From Sepiola atlantica (lineage: Eukaryota; Mollusca; Cephalopoda; Sepiida; Sepiolidae): a stretch of 64,000 bases of DNA. The notes under the pieces were generated by a model. That model saw only the letters and a list, made by a program, of their open reading frames with translations, did no database searches and had not been told where the DNA came from. Below are positions 22,566-35,419 of this stretch, one piece after another; the first letter of the stretch is position 1, and each line of letters opens with the position of its first letter. The translations under genes and the position numbers were made by a program. The DNA lies in assembly GCA_963556195.1 (NCBI GenBank), contig OY744533.1, positions 52,323,808 through 52,387,807 of the forward strand, read 5' to 3'.

Positions 22566-22703
22566 CTCGCCTTTATTTATAACAACAAACACAAAAGCTC
22601 CCCCTGGGCAAGATAAACAACTAATATACAAGGGCCGTAATTTCGGCTCAATTTCGGCTTGCTGCTTTAACGGCAACTCACTTCCTTGATACATATTACA
22701 TTT

Positions 22704-23105
22704 ACATTTAGTTAATATGTCTATTCATAGTGATATTTAAAAGAAATGGGTTAATTTAAAGGATATAATGGCTAGCGAATCCCTGAAGAATTAAGAATGA
22801 TATGAGTGACTCAAAGCCATTTTATCTTTTTCTACATGTTCTGTATGTTAAGCAAAGAATATTAAAACTATCAAATGGCTATATTGTGGGCAGTATGATG
22901 ATAAACAAAACTTCATTCCTACCCAAAATATTTAAAAATTAATCGCATATATTAATTTTTATGGATGTTTTACATTTGCTTAATATGCCGATTAACTGTG
23001 ATATTTAAAACGAAATCGATTAATTTAAAGGATAAATTGGCTAGACAACCACTTAATAATTTAGAATGGCAGGAGTAACTCGAAGCCATTTCGTCTTTTC
23101 ATTCA
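22704..23105 (+). repeat. direct repeat pair, about 135 bp
   Basis: A block with TTAATTTAAAGGATA, GGCTAG and AAGCCATTT occurs at 22704-22840 and 22972-23105, spaced 268 bp. The two copies are about 75 per cent alike by eye. The family is not recognised. Confidence 0.55.
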
Positions 23106-23109
23106 CTTT

Positions 23110-24035
23110 TTCTAGCAGCCATCATGCGGGTCCACGAGGAAAAATAGTGAGGGCAGCGCCGTATCCCGTCCATCGTGGATATAACCCAGAGCGCACCGCT
23201 TACAAAATAGAATCTTGTTATTTTTGTGCGATAAAAATAGTCCGTTTATGCAAATAAGCATTGTATTGCATGGGTGAATTCTCGACTGGATAAAAACAGT
23301 AAAAAGTTTCTTCCGGAGAGATGAGGGGTGTGACAGGTTTAGATCACGTTGGATATTCATTTTTTGAATTTGGTCTTGTGAAGAGTCGAACAAAGAAAAA
23401 GATAAAGAAGAGAAAGGAGTGAAAACGTTCAGTGAGCTGTGAGCCGCATTATTTTTTGACTGAGGCAACAAGTCGATTATTTTAATTTAATTTAGTGAGA
23501 TTTATATTTAACGGTCTCATTAAAATCAGAGTGAAAACGCTCGCCTGATAGAATTATAAATCTCTTTTAAAAGGCGATTTTCAGCATTTACATGCTGTTG
23601 AGTTTTTGACATAAAGACTAATGCAACATTCACCCTGGAATTGAGTTTAACGGCTCTACGTCAGTGGTAGACTGGGTTGAGAGAGTGGAGCCACGACCAA
23701 CGTAATTACTCAAGATGATAAGTGAGTCGAGTTTTTCTGGTGACGTCATTGACAATGGCTAGTAAGAACCACTATCAATGAGTTTCGGAAGTGCCGAAGA
23801 CGCCAACGCGCATACGTTCATCTGTATTCAGCAAGTAACCAGAGCAAGCAGATTCACAACCATTTATTCACTTGGAAATCATTGTTAACTTGTTCCTGCT
23901 ATGCTGATATTATTTCCCTGCCAAGAACACGGCTACCATCCTAAGGATTATTCATTCATTTTAAAATTATTGTTAACTTGTTCCTTTTTTCAAATGTATT
24001 TCCTTTTTTATAGATGTCAATGGGGAAAGAAAATA
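23110..24035. other. no gene recognised
   Basis: No motif or terminal repeat seen. The minus-strand frame 23112-23471 (119 codons) has no recognisable domain. Confidence 0.4.
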
Positions 24036-24039
24036 AGAA

Positions 24040-24190
24040 AATAACAATATGGCTTCCAACAATTGAGGCATTGCATTAAAGTCCGATTTTCAAGGCTTTA
24101 AACAAATAAATTAGAATGTTATTTCGGGATGAAAAATACAATTTAAGACTAATTAATAAGTTTTATCCAAAATATGTGCAAAAATCCAAC
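24040..24190 (+). repeat. fragment of the 44.2-49.5 kb TIR element
   Basis: AACAATATGGCTTCCAACAA, a TTAGAATGTTATTTCGGGA block and AATACAATTTAAGACTAAT match, with substitutions, the subterminal region at 49185-49330 of the large TIR element. The orientation is the same and the similarity covers about 150 bp. No terminal repeat is preserved. Confidence 0.55.
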
Positions 24191-24527
24191 GAAATAAGGA
24201 AGATATTCAAATAATAATATTTTGTAAATACACTGTCTGTTTCGACGCCCCCCCCCCCAAAAAAAGAACATGACTGTTTCAATTTATTACAAATTATTAC
24301 AATATTGTAAATAAACTGTTCGTTTTTCAAAACAACCAACAACAAAAAAACACACTTCATTTTAATTTATTTCAATAAATATTCTATTAATTAATTATTT
24401 TGAATTATTGATTTTGTGTTACTTTACAATTAAGTAATCTTTCATGTTTGATTTACTTTTCAAAATTGAGTTACTTTTAAGTTAAACAAAATCAAGAAAC
24501 ATTTATTTTTTTCGGAAATGAGAGCAA

Positions 24528-25012
24528 TTCCAATTAAATTATTCAGCTAAAACTAATGATAATGTAATGTTCATATGAATAATAAAACTGCCGAAGAATA
24601 GGGATTTGTCTTGTGTTTATAAACCAATAGATATGTATATATAATAGAGAGAGGTAGTTTGCTGAAAGTATTGTGTGTAATATGTATAGAGATAAGTATT
24701 AGAAGGCTATCACAATGCAAGAAATGGAAATATGTCGGCATTGAGAAGTAAGACAAAAAAAGTGATTTTACTTTATATATTTTTTGAAAAAGATTTTTAA
24801 AATATTTTTTCCTATATAACAAATCTTACTTGATTACGCAAGACTTCAACACTGTGATTTAATGCGTGTGACCGTGTTCCATAATATATTTCGAGGAAGA
24901 CCTCTTTGTCACATGGTAGGTGGTTCTAAATAAAAAAAAAACGTGCGGATGGCAATATTGCTTATAACGTAGTAAATATTAATATCAGCAGCAAATGTAA
25001 TAAAACTAAAAC
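24528..25012 (+). repeat. dispersed repeat, copy A
   Basis: Two joined blocks. The first (24528-24640, with ATTATTCAGCTAAAACTAAT) recurs at 60095-60205. The second (24694-25010, with AGTATTAGAAGGCTATCACA and GAGAAGTAAGACAAAA) recurs at 41775-42085 and inverted at 42558-42805. No terminal signals or coding capacity were recognised. Confidence 0.65.
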
Positions 25013-25093
25013 AATAACTGATTGTTTTTTGTTTATATTTTAATTAGTTATTTGTTTTATTTTTTATTTATTTTCGAATATCTTATATTTGAA

Positions 25094-25333
25094 AAGGCAA
25101 GATACGTGAAAAACATAAAACGGTTCATGTCCAAGAATAAAACAAAACTTCCATCCCTAAGGAAAGAAGATGGGAATAAGTTAAAATTAGTAGCAGAGAA
25201 AGTAAACAGATTCCACGCGTACATCTCAACAGATACTATCACAGACCTAAACAACTTGATATATGCGGGGGGAATCAATAAGTATGAAACTAAAAAGAGA
25301 AAAGAAGACTGGCCAAAAGACTGGATCAACTAA
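25094..25333 (+). pseudogene. Dong-like LINE copy B: N-terminal region
   Basis: MSKNKTKLPSLRKEDGNKLK aligns with copy A MLENKAKLPSLRNEV, and the block TDTITDLNNLIYAGG is nearly identical. The frame stops at 25333, where copy A continues. Confidence 0.7.
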
Positions 25334-26116
25334 GACGGAGTGGGAAATCAGACTGGAAACCCAGACAAACAAACTTCGAAAAAGAGCTAAAACTGTAAAC
25401 AGGATGAAAGAGAACATGAAAACGATTGAAGAGTAGAATTTGAATCGCAAAGAAAATACTAAATAAGAAACATAAGGAACTAAAACAATAGATAGTAGCA
25501 ATAGAAGAAAGGCTGAGTAGATATAGATACAAATCGGAACATCACAAACAGAAAGTTATTTTTGAAAACAATGAAAGCTAGTTTTACAAAAACGTAAACG
25601 GAGAAAGAACAACATCAGAAAACCGAACCCGACAGAGACAAAACTATTCTGGAGCAAGATATGAGAAAAGCCTAAAAAACACAACAGAAATGCAAAATTG
25701 CTAAAAATACATGAAAGATGAACTACAGGAAATTGAAGAAGGAACATAAAACAGACATTAATTAAGAAACGGTTAAGACAACCCTAAGGACAATAGCAAA
25801 TTGGAAAGTACCAGGCCACAATGGAATACATGAGTACTAGTTTAAAAATATTACGACTCTACATGAAAGGTTAGCGCAGAAACTGAGAGGATGTATTTAC
25901 AAAACAGACGTACCAGAGTAGATAACCAAGGGAAGGACAAAGCTAATGCAAAAATATGCCAAAAGGCAAACGATAACAACCAACTACAGGCCAATAACTT
26001 GTTTACTAATAATGTGGAAGATCCTAACGGCACAACTGAGATAACAAATCTACCATTTCCTGAACAATTGTGGACTGCTCCCCGAGGAAGAAAAAAGATG
26101 TCGAGAAGGGAAAAGT

Positions 26117-26653
26117 GTGACGCATGATCTGATATACATGGATAAAAAGATCCCGACAGAAGTAAAACACAGAAAACAGAACATATCCATGGGATGGATT
26201 GACTACAAGAAAGCCTACGACAGAATCCCTCAAGCATGGATAATTGAATGTTTAAAAATTTACAAGATATCCAAAAGGATTATTAATTATGTTAAGAAAG
26301 CAATGAAAACATGGAGACAAGAACTGGCAGCTGGAGGACAACACTTGACTGAGATAAAAATACAGAGAGGCATTTTCCAAGGAGACTCCCTATCACCATT
26401 ACTGTTTATCATTGCTAGGATGCCACTCAACTACATACTCAGGAAATGTGATGCCGGATACAAGTTTACAAACACAGAACAAATAATAAACGAACTAATG
26501 TACATAGACGAGCTGAAACTATTTGCAAAAATCAAAAAGAAACTTAAAAAGCTGATAAATCCGACTAGAATCTTCAGCCAGAACATTCAAATGGAATTTG
26601 GAATGGAAAAGTGTACACTGCTGGAGATTAAAACGGGAAAGCTGAAGACGTAG
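26117..26653 (+). pseudogene. Dong-like LINE copy B: reverse transcriptase core
   Basis: 178 codons with motif A WIDYKKAYDRIPQAW, motif B RGIFQGDSLSPLLF and motif C YIDELKLFA. Copy A has YMDD at motif C, so here the second catalytic Asp is replaced by Glu and Met by Ile. The frame ends at a TAG near 26651. The upstream fingers region (about 25770-26100) is readable only in fragments. Confidence 0.8.
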
Positions 26654-26942
26654 GAGGGCATGGAACTGTCAAACCAAGAGCAGATGAGAGCGCTAGGCGA
26701 ATAGAAGAGCTATAACTATTTGGGAGTTCTGGAAGCAGACACAATCTACAAAAATGAGAGAGAAGATTGGAAAAAATACCGAGAAGAAAAAAAAAAAGAA
26801 AACTCTTAGAAACGAAATTATATAGCATAAATCTAGTAACAAGAATACACACTTCGGCCGTGCCCTTAATAAAATACTCTGAACCACTCATACGCTGAAC
26901 TAAATCAGAACTCAGCCATCTTGACCAGAAGACTAGAAATGA

Positions 26943-27308
26943 ATGACCATGCCTAACGCACTTCACCCAACAGATGATACCGATATACACTACGTGAAAA
27001 GTTACGAAGGGGGAAGAGGACTGGTAAGTATAGAACTCTGTGTGGAAGACACAAAACAAGAGCTGGAGAAATACATAACCAAGAACACAGAAAGGCTGAT
27101 CACCAAAGCAAGAGACACTATCACAACGAACAAACAGAAAGCACCGAAAACAGAAACAAAAAGACGAGAAACGAAAAGTGGAATAAAAAAACAGCTACAT
27201 GGACGTTTCATAAGACTGACAAGAGACGACACCCACCTACAATCCTGGGAATGGCCAAGAAAGGGGCACTTGAACAGAGAAACAGAATCTTTTCTGACAG
27301 CGACATAG
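26943..27308 (+). pseudogene. Dong-like LINE copy B: RT-endonuclease linker
   Basis: TMPNALHPTDDTDIHYVKSY and a GGRGLVSIEL block continue the thumb region; the rest, rich in Lys and Thr, ends GHLNRETESFLTAT. This is the stretch between RT and the CCHC knuckle. In copy A the same part is interrupted by stops, so B is locally the better-preserved copy. Confidence 0.65.
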
Positions 27309-27384
27309 AACAATGCAATTCGGGCTAACAACATTAAAGCTAAAATAGATAAACCCCAGGAAAATAGTAAATGCAGATTGTATG

Positions 27385-27850
27385 AACAAAGAGACAAAAC
27401 AGTAACTCATATAATATGTGAATGCAGCAAACTAGCTCAAAAAGAATATAAGAACAGAAAGGACTGCGTGGGGTAAGCAGTACACTGGAAACTATACAAA
27501 CGACTGCATTTTGAACACGCGAACAAATAGTACAAACATAAACCAGAGACAGTACTGGAAAACGAAAATCACACAATCCTCTGAGATATGAAAGTGCACA
27601 CAGATACACTCATAGAAGCAAGGAGACAGGATGTTATAATAGTCAACAAAGAATGAAAAATGCTGCAAAGTCGTAGATTTTGCCGTTCCAGCAAACCACA
27701 GAGTGAAGCTCAAGGAGACGAAGAAACGAAGCAAATACACGAAACTTGCCAGACAATTGAACGGGGTATGGAGCATGAAGAACAGTCAATATAATACCAA
27801 TAATTGTAGAAGCACTAGGAACAGCCAAAAAAATCTGGAAGAAAAGACTG
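27385..27850 (+). pseudogene. Dong-like LINE copy B: knuckle and endonuclease remnant
   Basis: Phrases corresponding to copy A are readable across frames: a Cys/His knuckle followed by KLAQKEYKNRKD near 27430-27465, then the K-x-C-K-VVDFAVPANHRVK segment at about 27660-27715. Stops interrupt it and the R-PD part is altered, so it is inactive. Confidence 0.6.
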
Positions 27851-28449
27851 TGAGCAATTGGAATCGAAGGGATCACTGAGACCATAGAAAGTACGGCAAT
27901 GATAAAAAAACAGTTGCAATCTTAAGGAAAATCCTCGAATGCGGCAACCAACCCAAGCTAGGAATGGTAACCAGCTACATGTATGTTACAACAGGAAGAA
28001 AACAAAACCACAGGAAGAACAATATCACCTGAACTCAAGGAACAGAAACTGCATAAAATTTTTATAAACTGACTAGCCCCCCCCCCCCCAAAAAAAAAGA
28101 AAAATATGGCAACCCATTGGTTGATGTCTCACAAAATAGTCATGAATGATCAAGGAGGATGGGAAAATCGAGCAGCCAGAGCACTAAGAAGACCTTCACT
28201 AGAAGAGTGCGGAGAATTTTGGGGGAGGCTTATTGATACCTGGATCTCAGAAGAGACTAATGGTCGTAACCAACGAGAAATCAATGGTAAACGGCTGCTG
28301 CGATACCGCAAAGTCATTTACAATGGTTATCGAAAAAAGCTAGAGAGTACTAGAAGTCTGGGGAGGCTTGTGGTCACTCAAACTCCAGGAAACACTACTA
28401 GTTATTATCAGTGAGCAATCACTGACGATGACTTGTGCGATAACTCCTT

Positions 28450-28880
28450 GTGGTTTGATTTGGGTTTACGACATATCAACCTCTTGTGGGTCATTTAATG
28501 CCGAAACATTAGTTTTAATGTTTACGTATTTTAATATCATTTTTGAATGTTTATGTATTTTGATATCAACTTTTTTATATTTATGCATTTTAATATCAGT
28601 TTTTAAATGTTTAGGTATTTTAATATTTTCGGTGTTTGGTTTGGTTGTTTTGTTCTACGGCATATGCACTACTTTCTGGTTATTTAATGGCGAATCCGGT
28701 CATTTTGGCAAAAAGTTCCTATGCTTCAAGTTCTTTACATGTTCAAATATTCATTCATAGTTTGGTTTAGTTGTTTGGTTTTACGTCATATGAACCCTTT
28801 TCTTGTTATTTAATTCCGAATCTGGTCATTTTGGTGAAAGGTTTTATGTTTCATGTTCAAGGTATTCATGGTGTTTCGTT
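28450..28880 (+). repeat. nested minisatellite region
   Basis: Four units of about 30 bp built on GTTTA(C/T)GTATTTTAATATCA occupy 28519-28635. Around them lies a larger unit (GTTTGGTT, ACG-CATATGAAC, GGTTATTTAAT, GGTCATTTTGG) repeated at about 28450, 28637 and 28758 with divergence. Confidence 0.6.
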
Positions 28881-29079
28881 GAGCGAAAAGGGGCAGGGTA
28901 GAGGGGATAGAGAAGGATGTTAGGTGGAGGGAAAGGGTGAGGGAAAGGGGAGGGAGGGAAATTGTGGTTTCTTGTATGGGATTTTTCAGAAGATTATTGA
29001 ATTTTGCAAAAAAAAAACCAATAAGACATCTATGTTTGGGGCATTTTCAGTCAGAAAGTCAATAATTTCAGACAGCCTT

Positions 29080-29262
29080 ATCCAGTAGCGTCAGTAGATT
29101 CTATTTGACCCATTGATGGGACGCTTACTGTACTACCACCCCGAGCCAGAGTGTGCTTAGGAGCAATGGCAACTAAGGCACAGCTCCACATTCTCCACAG
29201 CAACCAAGATAGGTCCTCACTACTAGATGTCTTTAAGGTCATACTCAGGACCTTCTTGTGAG
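29080..29262 (-). other. unidentified block next to a TAA microsatellite
   Basis: A GC-richer block whose minus-strand reading starts immediately after the (AAT)-rich tract with GGTCCTGAGTATGACC and contains a 60-codon open stretch (TLKTSSSEDLSWLLWRMWSC, then ARGGSTVSVPSMGQIE). Its abrupt composition change and position beside a TAA tract suggest the 5' end of a TAA-targeting element, but I cannot name it. Confidence 0.3.
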
Positions 29263-29264
29263 TT

Positions 29265-29599
<335 letters not shown>

Positions 29600-29600
<1 letters not shown>

Positions 29601-30081
29601 TTATGATTAGTAGTAGTATCATTACTATAATAAGGATGATAGGTTAGGTGGGATGGATCGAAAAATAAAAAAGGAAACAGAATATATTAAAAATATATTG
29701 AACCCGTATGCTTTTAGAAGATACAAATAAGAAAATACTAACGTTGATATCTAAATAACATACAAATCAATCTACACAAATATAACTAAATATTTTTAAA
29801 TAGTTAGATTATGATAGTGTATCAACCTAAAAGTTTAGAATGGTAATCAACTCTTATTAACTGATATAGGTGTAGACGGGTAACCAATACATACAAGACA
29901 CATAAGTCAATGGACCTAAACCTGTACGTATGAGGTATAATACGCATACATCACTCAATATATTCAAATCCCTTCAAAGAAATTCAGATAATCACCCACG
30001 TGCAACGGCAACCGAACCCTTTACACAAGTTCGAAACACTATATACATAACACTGAAAAGTACTGATACTCATACTAGAGC

Positions 30082-30136
<55 letters not shown>
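29600..30136. other. AT-rich, no gene; (TA)n at the right end
   Basis: No recognisable coding sequence. A TA tract occupies about 30087-30136 and adjoins the foldback. Confidence 0.5.
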
Positions 30137-30141
<5 letters not shown>

Positions 30142-30537
30142 GATTATTTTTATTTACACAGATATGTACAAAGTCTGCGACACTGGCATGTCGATGTTAT
30201 CGATCAACAGCTATTATAAACTGAGATCTCATCAGGAGGGTTAGAATCTGATCTTAACCTTAGATCATATTTTACTTTACTTTTTGATTTTGATTTTGAT
30301 TTTGATTTTTTGATTTTTTTTTATTCTTAACGGTCCCAACCACGTGAATTTCTAAATTTAAATTTTAAATTTCTTATCTTTTCTCCATTTCATTCTATCC
30401 AAATATAATCTAAGGTTAAGATCGGATTCTAACTCTGCCTGATGAGATCTTAGTTTATAATAGCTGTTGATCGATAACATCGACATGCCAGTGTCGCAGA
30501 TTTTGTACATGTCTGTGTAAATAGAAATAATCATATA
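30137..30537. repeat. foldback element, about 135-bp arms
   Basis: Arms 30137-30271 and 30401-30537 are inverted copies at about 92 per cent identity (CGACACTGGCATGTCGATGT on the left, matched by ACATCGACATGCCAGTGTCG on the right). The 130-bp loop contains about five GATTTT units. The outer left end sits on a (TA)n tract. No coding capacity. Confidence 0.85.
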
Positions 30538-30625
30538 TAAAAGCTCTATTTCATATTGAGCACTTTTTATAAACCCGGTTGAAATTCTTTGGATTACTAC
30601 CCTGTGGATGTTTTACCTGGATAAT

Positions 30626-30780
<155 letters not shown>

Positions 30781-30784
30781 ACAC

Positions 30785-30960
30785 TAAAATATAGTAACAC
30801 GAAATTACATAATCATCGATGCAATAATTTATTTCAACCTTGTGGTATTGTCAAGCATCCAAGAGGGATGATTACATTTTTGAAAATGAGAAAAGAGAAT
30901 TTCACACTCAACAATTCAAATATATATAGAGAGAGAGAGTGACAACATATATAATACATA

Positions 30961-31024
<64 letters not shown>

Positions 31025-31155
31025 AATTTTTGGGTGTGAATTTCTCTTTTCTCATTTTCAAAAATGTCATCATCTCACTTGGATGCTTGACAATACCACA
31101 AGGTTGAAATAAATTATTGCATCGATGATTATGTAATTTCGTGTTACTATATTTT
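30785..31155. repeat. foldback element with microsatellite core
   Basis: Arms 30785-30926 and 31014-31155 are inverted copies of about 142 bp (ATTACATAATCATCGATGCA against TGCATCGATGATTATGTAAT), with few differences. The core carries GA, CT and TA runs that are themselves partly inverted, so the whole 371 bp can form a long hairpin. Confidence 0.85.
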
Positions 31156-31159
31156 ATTT

Positions 31160-31565
31160 TATTCTTGCTCTGTTTATTACATTGAGCTCTCATACCCGGA
31201 TTTCCTCCTGGAATTTATTTCATTATGACATATACACTATATATATATAAAGGTAACAAATCTAGATACGTAATTACACAATTTTATAGGGTGCATCCGA
31301 TAAAATTAAAATAAAATAAGCCACAAATATGAGTATAAATCATACAGTTAGGAAAATATGAGCGCTGCAAAAACTACAGTTAACCGGCATACCGGCACAT
31401 AGCCAACCATGCATATCAGTTAAAAATCAATAATTAAAAAGTTCTGCATAAAACATACGTATGTAAATGTATAAATAAATACAAGTATATGCCAGCCCAT
31501 GCCCACATACCAAAATCAATAAAATATCTATCATATAGAAAGAAGGGGATATAATGCGAGGTATC
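31160..31565. other. no gene recognised
   Basis: AT-rich sequence between the foldback and the Penelope-like remnant, with no motif recognised. Confidence 0.4.
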
Positions 31566-31569
31566 GTCT

Positions 31570-33010
31570 ATACTATTAAATAGAATTGAAATCTTAGATT
31601 AGTACTATAAATCTTATTGTTATCATATATAATATTTTGATATATTTTTAGTGGGAGCCTTATAGGTTCAGAGTGTTGTATGAAAATTACTAAGAGTGTA
31701 CAACTTGTTAAGCTTACAATTAATCGAGGTTTCAGATATTTTGTTAAGAAGTTTACCTCTGTCACTAAATCTAATTATGTCAAGTTTATCATTTCGGCAA
31801 AGATAACCAGGTGTGTTTAGGGATCTACAGGTACAAATATTTCTAATAATACACCACTTAACTATTGGTGTTTTATTATTTCTAGTTAGGTACTAGAACT
31901 GTTGGGCAAGTGAAGTTTTGCTTTTATAATTAATATTATTAAAAGAATATTTGTGATTGTTGAATATTTCTTTGAAAGTATTTCCGGCATGCCTATATAA
32001 AATTAATTTTCAATTGCATCTTAAGTAGTTGTAATGGTAAGTAAATGTAAGTAAACTATAGAAGATGGCTAACACTTTTTTGTAGTTGGCGATCATGTTT
32101 ATTGTTATAGTTAAAAGTATTTTCCCTTAACTGTATTATTTGAATTGGGTTGGTATTTATTCTATTGTTCTTTACGGCATTACTTTTTAGTATGCTATTT
32201 TTGTGTTTTTAGTTATTTTTTCTATTGAGGAGATTTTGTTAAAAATTTCATGGAGAATTCTATTACGTGGGAAACGAAGGTTTATTAATTAAAAAAAACT
32301 TGTCCTAGTGTAATTTTGACCATTTGGTTGTATGGAGGTGTGAACCAAATACATCTCCTATTTCTTATTCGTTTAGATCTATTATTGGGTGATACTTCTT
32401 TAACATATTTATTTTGATTTCTTGTAGTGCTTTGTTACAAAGAACTTTATGTACATTAACGATTTTCTTGCTTGAGGAGTTGTTACTATTTTTTTTCTAT
32501 TGATATAGATATATGTTTCATGACTGTTTTGGGGTTGTTTAAGAGTTGGTGAACGTACATTAGATTTGCGTTATATTTTGTATATGGTTTATATATTCCA
32601 TTATCTAAGTTGAAAGTTACATCTAGAAGGTTTACTTGTTAAGTTTTGGGCGTTACTTTTACTTTATGTCCCAATATTTTCATTTTCTTTAGATTATCTT
32701 CTTAGTTCTTTCATATTTAGTTTCGTTCGCGTTTTTCACAAGTAGTAGTGCAACATCTCTGTATAAGCCTATGGTTTCCAAATCAATGTATTTGGTAAGA
32801 TTATATATGATGTAAAGATCTACCAAGTTAGTTACACTAACTGAATCTAAGGAGCCCATATCATAATTAATTAAAATTTTGAGTAAAATTGATATTTTCT
32901 ACATTTTCTATTGATAATTGCAAGTCAATCGGAAAAGGATTTGAAAAATGACAACCTTTAAGAAAAACGCTTTCAAAGAGAATAATTTAAAATTGAAAGA
33001 TAAGAGTATT
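31570..33010 (-). pseudogene. Penelope-like element 2, heavily degraded
   Basis: On the minus strand, near 32860-32750, the frame reads MGSLDSVSVTNLVDLYIIYN and then KYIDLETIGLYRDVALLLVK, the motif C region of a Penelope-type RT in which the Y-R-D-D core is changed to YRDV. Further along come VNLLDVTFNLDNGIYKPY-like phrases, and near 31990-31690 the C-terminal GIY-YIG region: NTFKEIFNNHKYSFNNINY and then DKLDIIRF, the C-L-EK-I equivalent. Many stops interrupt it. It is unlike element 1 in sequence, so it is a different lineage. Confidence 0.6.
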
Positions 33011-33373
33011 TCATTTCATCATCCATTGGCCTCAAGGTCTGCCTACGCATAAAAATAGGTGTTTTAACTTGATTTTCAAATGCTGATTTAAAATGGAATT
33101 TTAACTCAAAACCTCTAATGTTTAAGATCTATATGTATATACACACACACATTGGTTTTCAAATCTCAGCACAAAACACTTGGAATGTATAGCCACACTG
33201 AAAGGCAGTTGTACAGCGAAACAGCTGTCTGTGAATGACTATATAAATATATATATATATATGAAGAGATAATAAAGATAGAATTTTATCTTTAAAATAA
33301 TCCTATCTTGAAAAGTCAACATATGAAATAAAGCAATTTTTTTTCCAATATTTATTTTCATCACTCATTTCAC

Positions 33374-33375
<2 letters not shown>

Positions 33376-33450
<75 letters not shown>

Positions 33451-33648
33451 TAACATTTTTTTATACAAACATGTACATAGAATAATAATAATATAAATAA
33501 ACAAATATTAATAACATATAACAAGTATTCAAATACGCTGGCCTGAAGTTATGGCTGTCTTTCTCTTATTTGTACTTACTTGTGAGAGGAAAACTTATCT
33601 TCAACTTTCTGTTCCCTCTGGAGTATACGGTAAACTTATTCTATCTAC

Positions 33649-33727
<79 letters not shown>
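33376..33727. repeat. two (TA)n tracts
   Basis: TA tracts at about 33376-33445 and 33651-33727 with AT-rich DNA between them. Confidence 0.95.
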
Positions 33728-33729
<2 letters not shown>

Positions 33730-34497
33730 TTTGTTTATTCAACCTGCTGGGGGTGAAAAAATACCCGACTAGTAGACGGGCGCAGGCTATTTTTACCCCT
33801 CTCGGTTTGTTGGGTCCGTAAGACCTTGTCAGGCTATCGATCTAAGAAAAGGAAATCTCTGATAATTAAACCTCGCTACCAACTACTAACGTCGTGACAG
33901 CAAACCGTTGGGGAGGAAGGCCTCCTTAGTCCTGATCAACAACTTTCCTAGAGCTAGAATATCGAACAAAATATCCGGTTTGCAAACCTACAATTGCTTA
34001 AATAGTAGATAGGTTTTGCCTATCGTCGGCCTTTGCACTCTTTTGTCTATTAGCCATGCGGAGGTGTACCAGCGCTGGGACGTCTCAAAACACCCAGTGC
34101 CTAGCCTTGTTTCCTTACTAAGAAAACGAACGCCGTTTCTCTTTCTCTTTATTTGGGCAACTTAGGGAAAGTTTATTCGTCGCTAAGTCTTACATGACCA
34201 GTCTGGGTCGCTCTTGTTCCGACAGGTTGAGAATACAGGTTAGACAGCTTGTCTGGCTGCTGTTTCTGACTGACAGGACAGGAGCCCAAACTCTTAAGTA
34301 GCGCTAAGAACGGCTGCTCCATGAGCAGTTGCATAATACCGTGGGTAATAGTACGTAGTAGTACGTTCTATGTCACGCATGGAAAGGGACCTTACAGTTA
34401 TCTCCGGTGCTCTCTCCCAATGCTACAACCCCCATGGACCAGGTCGCGACTAATGGACTGGTTGTGTAAGCTTATTGGCACCTAACAAGCACCCACC

Positions 34498-35100
34498 TTG
34501 CCCACCCGACTCTATATCAAAACAAACATGTCATTGCAAAGAAAAATCAAACCTAAACCAGACACCCAACAAAAAACACCTTCGCCTCCGCCCTTGAGGC
34601 TCGCATCCACAAATATCCGGGGACTTAGAACCAACATCAACGACGTAGAAACCTTTCTCTTGACAAACTCCCCGGATATCCTCGCTTGAAGTGAAACTAA
34701 TCTTCAATCCTCAATCTCCTCTCACCACTTTGACATGACTGACTACCTCCCACTATACCGTAAAGACTCTGACAGACATATGCACGGGCTATGAGTTTTT
34801 GTTCGGAACACCCTCCCCCTGACTAGAGAACATAGGTTAGAATGAAATGACCAAGACTACATGTGCTTTAGATTGACTTTACATCACAGCGTCAGTTACT
34901 TATATTTCTTATACCGTTCCCCTTCGACCCAGGACTGTACCCTGCTAAACCCTGTCTCTGAAAGCATAAATAGAGAATTCTCACTTGATTCGAATACCCA
35001 GATACAGGTATTTGGGGATTTTAATGCACACCACCGTGACTGGTTGGATTCTCCAGCCTTACTGACGCAGCCGGTAACTATATGCATAATTTCTTCTTAG
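34498..35100 (+). pseudogene. LINE endonuclease domain (APE type)
   Basis: The first part has LRLASTNIRGLRTNINDVET, the start of an APE domain (catalytic Asn in the ASTNIRGL segment). After stops it resumes at 34861 with SYLYFLYRSPSTQDC and TQIQVFGDFNAHHRDWLDS, the GDFN block that carries catalytic Asp and Asn. A stop follows at about 35098. The domain nicks target DNA for reverse transcription. Confidence 0.75.
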
Positions 35101-35419
35101 CCACCTTCCTCTCTCAGACTGTCGATTTCCCAATCCGCATCCCTGATCGAGTAAACGCATTCAGTCACAGAAACTAGGTACTCGCGATTTCTGGAAAATC
35201 TACAATCAACCATTCCCCCACTGTCAAACCACAATGATGTTGTTTGCACGGCAACTGATAAGGCTGAACTACTTTTCCAGCGTTTCGCTTCAAACTCCAC
35301 TTTGGACTCAGAAAACCACCCCCTCCCTAAATTCCAACTGCGGACCGAAGTCACACTTGATAACACGGTCATCACCCCATCCCAGGTTAGAGACATCATA
35401 AAAAACCCTTGACACCTCC

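Larger units (their letters stand above)
25085..28450 (+). mobile_element. Dong/R4-type LINE, copy B (degenerate)
   Basis: Same family as copy A but in plus orientation and more decayed. Conserved blocks in order are the N-terminal TDTITDLNNLIYAG, RT motifs, the thumb block ending NALHP, the endonuclease region near 27600-27780 and the 3' end shared with copy A (AATCACTGACGATGAC near 28410). The length, about 3.37 kb, is close to copy A. No TAA run borders its 3' end, which stops beside a local minisatellite, so the original insertion site is no longer visible or was different. Confidence 0.8.

Noticed and set aside
25247..27885. Minus-strand hydrophobic frames that look like membrane proteins
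   Set aside because: Antisense shadows of LINE copy B.
30440..30480. CTGATGAGATCTTAG in a foldback arm as a hammerhead
   Set aside because: No GAAA follows within a plausible stem II distance.
33198..33222. CTGAAAG ... GCGAAAC resembling a hammerhead core
   Set aside because: The core CUGANGA is not met (CTGAAAG) and only two base pairs of stem II can form; it is also on the opposite strand from the nearby Penelope-like remnant.
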